Notes under the pieces: generated by a model
Told to the model about the DNA's origin: nothing
Seen by the model: the letters and a program-made list of their open reading frames with translations, nothing else
The model's database searches: none
NCBI RefSeq assembly: GCF_000826085.1
Contig: NZ_CCYM01000003.1
Span: 1,493,178 to 1,557,177 of the forward strand
Direction: 5' to 3'
Origin: Nigerium massiliense
Lineage (GTDB): Bacteria > Actinomycetota > Actinomycetes > Propionibacteriales > Propionibacteriaceae
DNA: 64,000 nucleotides
Position numbers and translations under genes: made by a program
In this document: in pieces, positions 55,152-63,551 of the stretch
Layout: every line of letters begins with the position of its first letter
Position numbering within the stretch: the first letter of the stretch is position 1

Positions 55152-56090
55152 ATGTCGTCGCCGCCGGGAACAGCACCGACTACCGGAGCTGGGTTGGATC
55201 CGCTCGGTGTTGCGGAGCGCACGCGGGAGGCTATGGGATCGCTGACCGCGAGTGAGCGGAAGGTGGCGCGGGCTTTGTTGTCGATGTACCCGGTCGCTGG
55301 GCTGGGGACGGTGGCCGAGCTTGCTGAGCGGGCGGGAGTGAGCTCGCCGACGGTGGTGCGTTTCGTCGCGCGGCTCGGCTTCGAGGGCTTCGCGGCGTTT
55401 CAGGGGTCGCTGAGGCGTGAGGTGCACGCGCGGATGGGGTCGCCGTTGGAGCAGTACTCCGAGCGGGGGCTGCCGGGCTCCGGTGAGGCGTTGCTGCCGT
55501 ATGTCACGGATTCGTTCGTCGGTTCGGTGCAGGCCTCGTTCGCGGAGGTATCGCCGAGTGAGTTCGAGCGTGCGGTGGAGCTGCTGGCCTCGCTGCGACT
55601 GCGGGTTCATGTCGTGGGGGGCCGGTTCAGTCATGTGTTGGCCGAGTACCTCGTGGCTCACTTGTACCTGCTGCGGCCCGGTGTCGCCTTGGTGCCCCGG
55701 GACGAGTTCTCGCGCGTTGCGCTGGCGGCCGACGCCTCGCGTCGGGATGTGCTGGTGGTCTTCGACTACCGCCGCTACGACGAGGCGACGACAATGCTGG
55801 CCCGGCAGGTCGCCTCGGCGGGGGCGCAGGTTGTGCTGCTCACCGATCCGTGGCTCTCCCCGGTGGCTGAGGTCGCGGATGTGGTGCTGCCGGTGCGGGT
55901 CGAGTCGCCGTCGCCGTTCGACTCCCTGGTGCCGGCATTGGCCCTGGTCGAGGCGCTGGTCGCGGCGCTGACGGAGCGACGCGGCGAAGCCGGTCGGACC
56001 CGCGTGGAGCGATTCGAAGCCGTGGGGACGCTCCTGGACCCCGGTTGGCCGCCGACGGATCGCACCGCACGGCCGCTCGACGATTCGTAA
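55152..56090 (+). CDS. RpiR/MurR-family regulator of the amine operon
   Basis: The protein has 312 residues. HTH_6 (about 30-105; LTASERKVARALLSMYPVAGLGTVAELAERAGVSSPTVVRFVARLG) and a SIS domain (about 155-280; LRVHVVGGRFSHVLAEYL, DVLVVFDYRRYDEAT) are present. It starts at an ATG behind GGGAGTGGGT. It ends 60 bases before the permease gene, with GTTTCAGTAGAAAC in between as a candidate operator. SIS-domain RpiR regulators of this kind also control non-sugar pathways. Here the downstream genes handle amines or amides. Confidence 0.88.
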   Translation: MSSPPGTAPTTGAGLDPLGVAERTREAMGSLTASERKVARALLSMYPVAGLGTVAELAERAGVSSPTVVRFVARLGFEGFAAFQGSLRREVHARMGSPLEQYSERGLPGSGEALLPYVTDSFVGSVQASFAEVSPSEFERAVELLASLRLRVHVVGGRFSHVLAEYLVAHLYLLRPGVALVPRDEFSRVALAADASRRDVLVVFDYRRYDEATTMLARQVASAGAQVVLLTDPWLSPVAEVADVVLPVRVESPSPFDSLVPALALVEALVAALTERRGEAGRTRVERFEAVGTLLDPGWPPTDRTARPLDDS

Positions 56091-56095
56091 CAAAT

Positions 56096-56140
56096 GTTTC
56101 AGTAGAAACTCTTGACGTGTTCCGCGTCACTCTTGTTTCA
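56096..56140 (+). promoter_or_regulatory. RpiR-type operator and promoter of the amine operon
   Basis: GTTTC-AGTA-GAAAC (56096-56109) is a perfect interrupted palindrome. It is followed at once by TTGACG (56112-56117) and 17-18 bases later by TTTCAT, which has a second GTTTCA half-site. The ATG is only eight bases beyond, so the transcript may be leaderless. The palindrome is the obvious binding site for the regulator encoded just upstream. Confidence 0.6.
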
Positions 56141-56149
56141 TTACTGGGC

Positions 56150-57604
56150 ATGAGCGAGAGCACCGCGACAGGGGTCGATGAGTCGGCCCATTCGATGACG
56201 ACCGGGCTGCATCGCAAGCTGCGGGTGTGGGAGGTCACCGCGTTGTCGGTGGGCTTCATGGGGCCGGTGATGGCGATGTCCCTCAACGGCATCGGCGTGG
56301 CGGGACTGGTGGGGAAGGCGGTGCCGTTCACTTTCCTGGTCTCCTTCGCTGGGACGATGCTGGTGGCGTACGCGTTCATCCGGCTGACCCGGTACTTCGC
56401 CCATGCGGGCAGCGTGTATGCGCTGGCCGGGGCGACGCTGGGCCCCCGGGCGGGCTTCTTCGGCGGCTTCGCCCTGCTCGGCACCTACTTGTTCTTCTCG
56501 GCGTGCATCACCGGTGCCTGCGCAGTCTTCTTCGGGGCCATGCTCGGCGAGCTGGGGCTGGCCGAGCCTTCCGGGGGGTGGCTGGTCGTCGTGGTTGTCT
56601 CGGCAGCGCTGGCGTTGGCGTTGAACGTGCGCGAGTCGACGGTGACGACGCGCACGCTGCTGGCGATCGGGATGGTCGGGATCGTCGTCATGGTCGTCCT
56701 CAGCCTGATCATCATCGCGCGGGTGGCCTCGGGTTCAGCGCCGGTGAGCACCGGGGTGGACCTAGGCACGCTGCTACCGGGGGAGGCGCCGATGACTGCA
56801 GTGATGACGGCGGCGGTGTTCGGCTTCCTCTCGTGGGCGGGGTTCGAGTCGGGGACCTCGCTGGGGGAGGAGACCCGTGATCCGAAGCGGACGATCCCGA
56901 AGGCGTTGACGTATGCGGTGGTGCTGGCCGGAGTGATCTACACGCTGGTGATGTTCGCCCAGACCATCGGGTACGGCACCGACGCCGCCGGTCAGGAGGC
57001 GTTTGCCGGAGCGAGCTCGACACTGACCGAGCTGAGCTCGACGTACGTCGGGCCGTGGTTCGCGGTCCTGATCTCCGTGATCGCCTTCTGTGTCGCCTTC
57101 GCCTCGCTGCTCAGCTGCACGGCGGCGGCCGCGCGGCTGGTGTTCGCGCTGGCCCGTGACGGTTTCGGGCCGGCGCCGCTAGCGCGCACCAGCGCCAAGA
57201 CGGGCGCTCCCGTGGTGGCCACGGTGACCGTGATCGGCCTGACCGTGGCGCTGGCAATGCTGCTCGCGGCCCTGGGCGGAGGGCCGATCGAGGTCTACTA
57301 CTGGTACGCCACGATCGCCACCTTGTGTATGGTGGTGGCCTACGGGATGGCCTCGGTCGGGGTGATCCGGCACACCTTCCGGCCCGGTTCCCCGATCCGG
57401 TCCTGGGAGGCTGTGTTCCCGGTCCTCGGTCTGGTTTTCCTCGCGTACGTCTACATCGTCCAGGTCGCGGGCCAGGAGGCCCCGTACAGCTACTTCCCGT
57501 GGATGGCGGGCGCCTGGTGCTTGGCCGGGCTCGCCGTCATCCTCGCCGCCCCGCGCCTGGCCGAACGCATAGGCGCGCGCCTGACCGTGGAGGACCTCGG
57601 ATGA
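56150..57604 (+). CDS. APC-superfamily amino acid/amine permease
   Basis: This inner-membrane permease has 484 residues and 12 helices. The first helix contains the unwound G-x-G-like motif (MSLNGIGVAGLVGK), and FESGTSLGEETRDPKRTIPKAL is the hallmark segment of the amino acid permease family after helix 6. It would import the substrate of the pathway. The N-terminal ~28 residues are cytoplasmic. The stop overlaps the next start (ATGA). Choline, ethanolamine and polyamine importers share this family, so the substrate is open. Confidence 0.92.
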   Translation: MSESTATGVDESAHSMTTGLHRKLRVWEVTALSVGFMGPVMAMSLNGIGVAGLVGKAVPFTFLVSFAGTMLVAYAFIRLTRYFAHAGSVYALAGATLGPRAGFFGGFALLGTYLFFSACITGACAVFFGAMLGELGLAEPSGGWLVVVVVSAALALALNVRESTVTTRTLLAIGMVGIVVMVVLSLIIIARVASGSAPVSTGVDLGTLLPGEAPMTAVMTAAVFGFLSWAGFESGTSLGEETRDPKRTIPKALTYAVVLAGVIYTLVMFAQTIGYGTDAAGQEAFAGASSTLTELSSTYVGPWFAVLISVIAFCVAFASLLSCTAAAARLVFALARDGFGPAPLARTSAKTGAPVVATVTVIGLTVALAMLLAALGGGPIEVYYWYATIATLCMVVAYGMASVGVIRHTFRPGSPIRSWEAVFPVLGLVFLAYVYIVQVAGQEAPYSYFPWMAGAWCLAGLAVILAAPRLAERIGARLTVEDLG

Positions 57605-58902
57605 GCCTCGAGAAGAGCCCCGTGACGTTTGTCGCCACCAGTGACCTGTGCGCGATCACCAAGGGCCGCGCGGTCCTGACCGAGGACCTCAAGGCGGGCG
57701 GGTCCACCGGCTGGGTGCCGGCCAACCTCGGCATCGGCGCCAGCGGCCAGATCGTGGACCAGATCCCGTTCGGCTCCACCGGCGACCTGCGCCTGGCCCC
57801 GGACCCGAGCACCGAGCGGGTCATCTCCGGTGTCCCGGGCCGCCCGGACACCGCGATGGTCCTGGCCGACATCGTCACCACCGACGGCCAGCCGTGGGCC
57901 TGCTGCCCTCGGACCTTCCTGCGCGAGTCTGTGAGGACCCTGCGCGAGGAGTTCGGGCTGACGATGGAGTCGGCGTTCGAGCACGAGTTCATGGCCCTCG
58001 ACGTCGAGGACGAGCACCATCCCTTCTCCTGGCGCAACTTCCGTGCCGTCGAGCCGATCGGCTCGCTGCTGGTCAGCGCCATGCAGGCCAGCAGCCTGGA
58101 GCCGGAGAGCTGGCTGGCCGAGTACGGCCGGCACCAGTACGAGATCACCGTGAGACGCGCTGACGCGGTCGCCGCAGCCGACCGGGCCGTCCTGGTGCGC
58201 GACATCGTCCGGGACGTCTTCTCCGCCGCCGGGCACCGCACCACGTTCAGCCCGATGGCCTCGCCCGGGCACTCCGGCAACGGTGTCCACGTGCACTTCG
58301 GCCTGGCCTACGACCAGGGCCGCAACGCGATGTTCGACCCGCAGCGTCCCGGCCGGCTCTCCGAGCTCGGAGGCCGGTTCGCTGCCGGCATCCTGCGTCA
58401 CGCCGGTGCGCTGGCGGCGATCTTCGCCCCGCTGAGCATCTCCTACCTGAGGCTGCGGCCCCACCAGTGGTCCTCGGCCGGGGTGTTCCTCGGACTGCAC
58501 AACCGCGAGGCACTGCTCCGACTCTGCCCCACCGTGGAGATCGGCGGCAAGGACCCGGCACCGCAGCTGCACCTGGAGTTCCGCGGCGCCGACATCGGCG
58601 CCAACCCGTGGCTTCTTCTCGGGGCACTGCTGCAGGCCGGCATGGACGGGCTGCGCACCGCGATGGACCCGGCCGAGGTCCAGGTCGGCGAGGTCGACCC
58701 TTCCGACGCGGGCAGCGTCGTCGGGGATCTGCCCCATCACCTGGGCCAGGCGCTCGACCTGTTCGAGAACGACCCGGTGGTGCGCGGCTGGTTCGCCCCG
58801 GACCTGGTGACGACCTACCTGCGGATCAAGCGCACCGAGCTGGCGGAGGTCAGCCGGATGAGCGAGGCCGAGCAGTGCGCCTGGTACGCCCGTGCCTACT
58901 GA
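57601..58902 (+). CDS. Glutamine synthetase-like ligase (GlnA/PuuA/FluG-C type)
   Basis: This member of the glutamine synthetase family has 433 residues. Motifs are FEHEFMALDVE (the metal Glu region), YGRHQYEITVRRAD, FSPMASPGHSGNGVHVHFGL (ATP/metal His region), LRLRPHQWSSAG and LEFRGADIGANPWLLLGALLQAG. It lacks the adenylylation loop of true GSI and has a shortened beta-grasp N-terminus. Relatives glutamylate amines at the start of catabolic pathways (PuuA for putrescine, IpuC for isopropylamine) or form the C-terminal half of FluG. The adjacent amidohydrolase supports the FluG-like reading. Confidence 0.9.
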   Translation: MSLEKSPVTFVATSDLCAITKGRAVLTEDLKAGGSTGWVPANLGIGASGQIVDQIPFGSTGDLRLAPDPSTERVISGVPGRPDTAMVLADIVTTDGQPWACCPRTFLRESVRTLREEFGLTMESAFEHEFMALDVEDEHHPFSWRNFRAVEPIGSLLVSAMQASSLEPESWLAEYGRHQYEITVRRADAVAAADRAVLVRDIVRDVFSAAGHRTTFSPMASPGHSGNGVHVHFGLAYDQGRNAMFDPQRPGRLSELGGRFAAGILRHAGALAAIFAPLSISYLRLRPHQWSSAGVFLGLHNREALLRLCPTVEIGGKDPAPQLHLEFRGADIGANPWLLLGALLQAGMDGLRTAMDPAEVQVGEVDPSDAGSVVGDLPHHLGQALDLFENDPVVRGWFAPDLVTTYLRIKRTELAEVSRMSEAEQCAWYARAY

Positions 58903-60058
58903 CCCGATGCCGGACTGGCTCACCGACCTGCCCCTAGTGGACCACCACTGTCACGGCGTCAACGGCGCCACGGTGGACCGAGCGACCTTCGAGGACCTGA
59001 TCACCGAGTCCGACCGGGCCGCCCCGCCCGGCACGACGTTCTTCGACACCCAGCTCGGGTTCGCCATCCGCCGGCACTGCGCCCCCATCCTGGACCTTCC
59101 CGTCTTCGCCGACCCCGACGACTACCTGGCTCGACGCGCCGAGCTCGGCCCGGCCGAGGTCAACGCCCGGCTGCTCCGTGCCAGCGGCATCAGCGACTAC
59201 CTCGTCGAGACCGGCCACAAGAGCGACGAGATCCTCACCCCCCAGCAGATGGGGGACACCGCCGCCGCAGGCTACGGCGAGGTCGTCCGCCTCGAGCGCA
59301 TCGCCGAGCAGGTCGCCGGCGAGGGAGACCCCGCCGACTTCGTTGTCGCCTTCGCCGACCGGCTCGACAGCCACCTCAGCGCCGCGGTCGGGGTCAAGAG
59401 CATCGCCGCCTACCGATGCGGCTTCGACATCGACCCCTCCCGGCCCTCGCCGGACGAGGTCGCCGACGCGGTCCAGCTGTGGACGCGCTCCACGCCGACC
59501 GGGACCCCGCTGCGGCTCAGCGACCCGGTCCTGGTCCGGCACGGATGGTGGGAGGCGATCGAGCGAGCCGTCCCTATCCAGCTGCACGTCGGCTACGGCG
59601 ACCCCGACGTCGACCTGCACCGCTGCAACCCGCTGCTGCTGACCGACCTGCTCCGCCTCGCCCGCGGCAGCGGCGCCTCCTTCATGCTGCTGCACTGCTA
59701 CCCCTTCCATCGCGAGGCCGGCTACCTGGCCCATGTCTTCGAACACGTCTACTGCGACGTCGGGCTGGCCGTGACCTACACCGGCGCCCAGTCGGCCCAG
59801 GTCATCGCCGAGTCCCTCGAGCTGACCCCGTTCGGCAAAGCCCTGTTCTCCTCGGACGCCTTCGGCGCCGCCGAGCTGTTCCAACTCGGGGCCCTGCTCT
59901 TCCGCCGCGGACTGGCCCGCGCCCTGGACACGTGGGCGGGCGCCGACTGGCCGCCGCACGAGCAGCAGCGGATCGCGACGATGATCGCCACAGGCAACGC
60001 CCGCCGCGTCTACCGGCTGGACCAGATGGCGACCACCACCTTCGGAACAGGTCCGTGA
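58892..60058 (+). CDS. Amidohydrolase (FluG N-terminal type)
   Basis: This metal-dependent TIM-barrel amidohydrolase has 388 residues. LVDHHCHG at 16-22 supplies the first metal-binding H-x-H-like motif, IQLHVGYGD the strand-5 His, FMLLHCYPFHREA the strand-6 His, and LFSSDAFGAAE the strand-8 Asp. These are the four classical positions. The length and the segment GTTFFDTQLGFAIRRHC match the N-terminal half of fungal FluG and nodulin-like amidohydrolases. It overlaps the ligase gene by 11 bases, so the two enzymes are made together as a split version of that fusion. Confidence 0.88.
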   Translation: MPTDPMPDWLTDLPLVDHHCHGVNGATVDRATFEDLITESDRAAPPGTTFFDTQLGFAIRRHCAPILDLPVFADPDDYLARRAELGPAEVNARLLRASGISDYLVETGHKSDEILTPQQMGDTAAAGYGEVVRLERIAEQVAGEGDPADFVVAFADRLDSHLSAAVGVKSIAAYRCGFDIDPSRPSPDEVADAVQLWTRSTPTGTPLRLSDPVLVRHGWWEAIERAVPIQLHVGYGDPDVDLHRCNPLLLTDLLRLARGSGASFMLLHCYPFHREAGYLAHVFEHVYCDVGLAVTYTGAQSAQVIAESLELTPFGKALFSSDAFGAAELFQLGALLFRRGLARALDTWAGADWPPHEQQRIATMIATGNARRVYRLDQMATTTFGTGP

Positions 60059-61266
60059 CCACCGTGCAACACGCCATCGACACCCTCGAGGACCTGCGCC
60101 GCGACTGGCTGTCAGCGCTCCACGCCGAGCTGCCCGACGCCATCGCCCTGCGGCACCGACTGCACGCCCAGCCCCGCCTCTCCGGCGGCGAAGAGGACAC
60201 CGCCGCCACGATCGAGCACGCCCTGGGCATCTCGATGGAACGCCTCGCCGACACCGGACGCATCGGACGCGTCGGACCATCCGAGGGACCCTCGGTGCTC
60301 CTGCGTGCCGAGCTCGACGCGCTGCCGGTGACCGAGGCCACCGGGGCACCCTACGCCGCCACCAACGGCGCCATGCACGCCTGCGGACACGATGTCCACC
60401 AGGCCGCCCTGGTTGCCGTCGTCCGGGCCTGCAGGACCTTGTCACTGCCGGTGGGGCTGGTCGTGCTGCTGCAACCGCGGGAGGAGACCTACCCCTCCGG
60501 CGCCCGCGACGCCGTCCAGTCCGGTGCGCTGACCCGGTACGGCGTCGCCGCCGCTGCCGGAGCCCATGTGCACCCCACCGTGCCCGCCGGCACGGTCGCC
60601 ACCGGGGCGGGCGTGGTCAACGCCGCCGCCGACGAGGTCGAGATCCTCGTCACCGGCCGCGGCGGACACGGCGCCTACCCACACCGCGCGGCCGACCCGA
60701 TCGCCGCCGCCGCCCACATCGTCCTGGCCCTGCCCGAGCTCGTCCGTCGCACCGTCTCGCCGATGCGCCCGGCCACCGTCTCGGTCGGCCACGTCCAGTC
60801 CGGCCAGCCCAGCGCCAACGTCCTGCCCGACCAGGCCCGCATCCTCGCCACCATGCGCACCACCGACGCCCAGGACCGCAGCGACGTCCAGGACCAGGTG
60901 CGACTCCTGGCCTCCAGCCAGGCCGAGGCCTTCGGCCTGACCTCGACGGTGACGATCACCGCGGGCGAGCCCGTCCTGTACAACCACCCCGCCCTGGTGG
61001 AGCGGATGGACGACTGGCTGGTGCGCAGCGGCATCGACGTCACCGAACCGATGCGGTCCCTGGGCGCCGACGACTTCTCCTTCTTCGGCGAGGTGGTCCC
61101 TGCTGTCATGTCGTTCGTCGGCGTCACCGTCGCAGGCCATGACGAGGCCCCCGAACTGCACCATCCGCGGTTCCTGCCCGACGACGACGCCATCCTCGAC
61201 GTCGCCACCGCCCTCGTCGCCGCCTACCTCGCCGGAGCCGAGATCATCCACCTGGGCCTGACATGA
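60055..61266 (+). CDS. M20-family metallo-amidohydrolase (amidase/aminoacylase)
   Basis: This cytoplasmic enzyme has 403 residues. HACGHDVHQAAL (108-119) and QPREETYPSGARD supply metal ligands and the catalytic Glu pair of the M20 family. A dimerisation domain at about 185-300 (GRGGHGAYPHRAADPI) and DDFSFFGEVVPAVMSFVG near the end complete it. These enzymes hydrolyse N-acyl amino acids or peptides. The GTG start overlaps the amidohydrolase stop (GTGA). In this pathway it may release the amine or amino acid from an acylated intermediate. Confidence 0.9.
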   Translation: MTTVQHAIDTLEDLRRDWLSALHAELPDAIALRHRLHAQPRLSGGEEDTAATIEHALGISMERLADTGRIGRVGPSEGPSVLLRAELDALPVTEATGAPYAATNGAMHACGHDVHQAALVAVVRACRTLSLPVGLVVLLQPREETYPSGARDAVQSGALTRYGVAAAAGAHVHPTVPAGTVATGAGVVNAAADEVEILVTGRGGHGAYPHRAADPIAAAAHIVLALPELVRRTVSPMRPATVSVGHVQSGQPSANVLPDQARILATMRTTDAQDRSDVQDQVRLLASSQAEAFGLTSTVTITAGEPVLYNHPALVERMDDWLVRSGIDVTEPMRSLGADDFSFFGEVVPAVMSFVGVTVAGHDEAPELHHPRFLPDDDAILDVATALVAAYLAGAEIIHLGLT

Positions 61267-62609
61267 CCGCTGACCCCACCGCGACAGCCACCCCCGACAC
61301 CGACTGGTACGACCGCGACACCCGCACCATCGCCGGCGTCGAGAAGCTCCGCTTCTTCCCCCAGGTCGCCGCCACCGGACACGGGACATACCTGATCACC
61401 CCGAGCGGACGCCAGGTGCTCGACCTCAGCGCCAGCTGGACCGCCTCCGGCCTCGGTCACGGGCACCCCCGCATCGTCGAGGCCGTCACCGCCGCCATGG
61501 CCGCACCCCCCGGCGCCTCCCTGCTCTCCGGCACCCACCCGCACGCCGTCCGCCTCGCCGAGGAGCTGCTCGACCTCGTCCCGACCACCGGACGGCACCG
61601 GCGGGTCTACCTCGGCCACGCCGGCACCGACGCCAACGACGTCGCCCTCCGCGCCGCCCGCCACGCCACCGGACGGCGTCGCATCATCGCCTTCGAGCAC
61701 GGCTACCACGGCGGTCTCGGCACCTCCATGGCCATCTCCGGCGTCCACATCGACGCCGGAGCCAGTCCCGAGCCCGACCTGACGCTCGTGCCCTACCCGG
61801 ACCCCTACCGGCCATGGATCGACCCCGACACGCTGCTGGCCGACACGATGGCTCTGGTGCAACGGCACCTCGCAGACGGCGACGTCGCCGCGGTCATCGT
61901 CGAGCCCATCCAGTCCGACGGCGGGGTCATCGTCCCGCCCGCCGGCTTCCTGACCAGGCTGCGCGTCCTCACCCGCCAATACGCCGCCCTGCTGGTTGTC
62001 GACGAGGTCAAGGTCGGACTGTCCCGCACCGGGCACCTCATGGCACACCACATCGAGGACGTCGTCCCCGACATCGTCACCCTCGGCAAGGCCCTCGGCG
62101 GAGGACTGCCCCTCTCGGCCGCTATCGGCCCCGCCTCCGCGCTCGACACCCCCGCCGCCTCAGCCCTCATGACCACCATCGGCAACCCCGTCTCCTGCGC
62201 AGCAGGACTCGCCGTCCTCGACATCCTCCGCGACGGAGCCCTGGCCCACGCCGCTCAGGACCGAGGCGCCCAACTAACCGAGGCGTTGCGTCACTACGCA
62301 GCCTCCGACCGACCAGGCGCCGCCCACATCGGCGACATCCGAGGAAGGGGCCTGGCCATCGGTGTCGAGCTCGTCGAAGCCGGCACCAAGACACCGGACC
62401 CGGTCCTGGCCGCCAAGGCCGTCCTCGCCGGCTGGCACCTCGGCATCATCGCCTACCCCGTCCGCGGCAACGTCATCGAGGTCACCCCACCATTGACCAT
62501 CACCCACGACGAAGTGACCACCGCCACCCACCTACTCACCGAAGCCATCGACTGGGCCGCACTCGGACACGTCACCGACGACGACATCGCCCCCTACAGC
62601 GGATGGTGA
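61263..62609 (+). CDS. Class-III PLP aminotransferase
   Basis: The protein has 448 residues. The PLP lysine is Lys276 in TLGKALGGGLPL, the Asp in LLVVDEVKVGLSRTG binds the pyridine nitrogen, and YLGHAGTDANDVALRAAR and FEHGYHGGLGTS are the standard cofactor-loop motifs. Most family members have G-S-E-A-N/x-E in place of GTDANDVAL; having Asp instead of Glu is a mild variation seen in some omega-aminotransferases. It would move the terminal amino group to a keto acid. The ATG overlaps the preceding stop (ATGA). It closes the operon. Confidence 0.9.
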   Translation: MTADPTATATPDTDWYDRDTRTIAGVEKLRFFPQVAATGHGTYLITPSGRQVLDLSASWTASGLGHGHPRIVEAVTAAMAAPPGASLLSGTHPHAVRLAEELLDLVPTTGRHRRVYLGHAGTDANDVALRAARHATGRRRIIAFEHGYHGGLGTSMAISGVHIDAGASPEPDLTLVPYPDPYRPWIDPDTLLADTMALVQRHLADGDVAAVIVEPIQSDGGVIVPPAGFLTRLRVLTRQYAALLVVDEVKVGLSRTGHLMAHHIEDVVPDIVTLGKALGGGLPLSAAIGPASALDTPAASALMTTIGNPVSCAAGLAVLDILRDGALAHAAQDRGAQLTEALRHYAASDRPGAAHIGDIRGRGLAIGVELVEAGTKTPDPVLAAKAVLAGWHLGIIAYPVRGNVIEVTPPLTITHDEVTTATHLLTEAIDWAALGHVTDDDIAPYSGW

Positions 62610-62747
62610 CCAACGCCCCCTCGCCATGAAGCGGGTGGATTCCAAACCCAAGGCGTCGGGCACTCCCGGCGGAAGGGTGGACCGTCCCCGGTTTGGTGGA
62701 TAGTTGGGGTAAGTCGTGATTCCTTTCTGAACTGAAAGGAAGTCGTG
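62610..62747. other. End of the amine operon and left flank of element C
   Basis: About 140 bases. CCTTTCTGAACTGAAAGG (62722-62739) is a short hairpin just before the orfA start. Somewhere near 62690 (CCGGTTTGGTGGATAGTTGG) the end of element C probably begins, but without the other end I cannot fix it. Confidence 0.4.
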
Positions 62748-63041
62748 ATGGGTTCGACGAGGAGATCGTTCACGGAGGAGTACAAGGCGTCCGCGGTAGG
62801 GTTGGTCCTGGATGATGGCCACAGCATCGCCGAGACCGCCAGGAATATCGGCGTGCACGAGATGACGTTGGGTAAATGGGTGAAGAAGGCGCGTGACTCC
62901 GGCGGGAAACGTCCCGAGAAGCCACTGTCAGAGAGCGAACGCGAGGAACTGATCCGGCTTCGGGAGGAAGTCAAACACGCCCGCATGGAGGCGGAGTTCG
63001 CAAAAAAAGTAGCGTCCTGGTTCGCGAAAGACCAGCGGTGA
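62748..63041 (+). CDS. Element C transposase, orfA (IS3 family)
   Basis: This OrfA has 97 residues: S-F-T-E-E-Y-K-A-S-A-V start, a helix-turn-helix (SIAETARNIGVHEMTLGKWVKKARD) and a coiled-coil tail (ELIRLREEVKHARMEAEFAKKVASWF). It is intact and overlaps orfB by four bases. The Met one codon earlier is an alternative start. Confidence 0.88.
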   Translation: MGSTRRSFTEEYKASAVGLVLDDGHSIAETARNIGVHEMTLGKWVKKARDSGGKRPEKPLSESEREELIRLREEVKHARMEAEFAKKVASWFAKDQR

Positions 63042-63551
63042 AGTACGCCGCGATCGCGGACTGGGCTGACCGTGACGAGTATCCGGTGGATTTCATGTGC
63101 AAGCAGTTTGCCGTGTCGCCCTCCGGGTTCTATGCCTGACGTGGCCGGGTGCCCAGCCCGCGCGATCAGGACAATGATCGCCTGTTGGCGATCATTGTCG
63201 AGGCCTACCGGCGGCTGCGCGGCAACCCTGGTGTTCGACGGATCCACGCCGAGCTGCTCGCCCTGGGCGAACGGGTCGGCAAGAATCGCGTCGCTCGCCT
63301 CATGCAGGCCGCCGGGCTGCGCGGACGCCACCCCCGCGCCTGGAAGCGCACGACCACCAGCGGCCCGGACCCGGCGCCGGCCCCAGACCTGATCGGGCGC
63401 GACTTCACAGCCGAGCGGCCGAACCAGAAGTGGTGTTCCGATATCACCTACATCAAGACCTGGAACGGTTGGGCGTATCTGGCCATAGTCATCGACCTAC
63501 ACTCCCGAGCCGTTGTGGGCTGGGCACTGGCCGACCACATGCGCACCGACC
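63038..63551 (+). pseudogene. Element C transposase orfB, nonsense-mutated and cut by element B
   Basis: The frame reads A-D-R-D-E-Y-P-V-D-F-M-C, then SPSGFYA followed by TGA at 63137-63139, where the family has Trp (TGG), then R-G-R-V-P-S and a normal HTH_21/rve sequence (WCSDITYIKTWNGW, HMRTDL). Element B begins at 63552. It is therefore inactivated twice. Confidence 0.85.
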
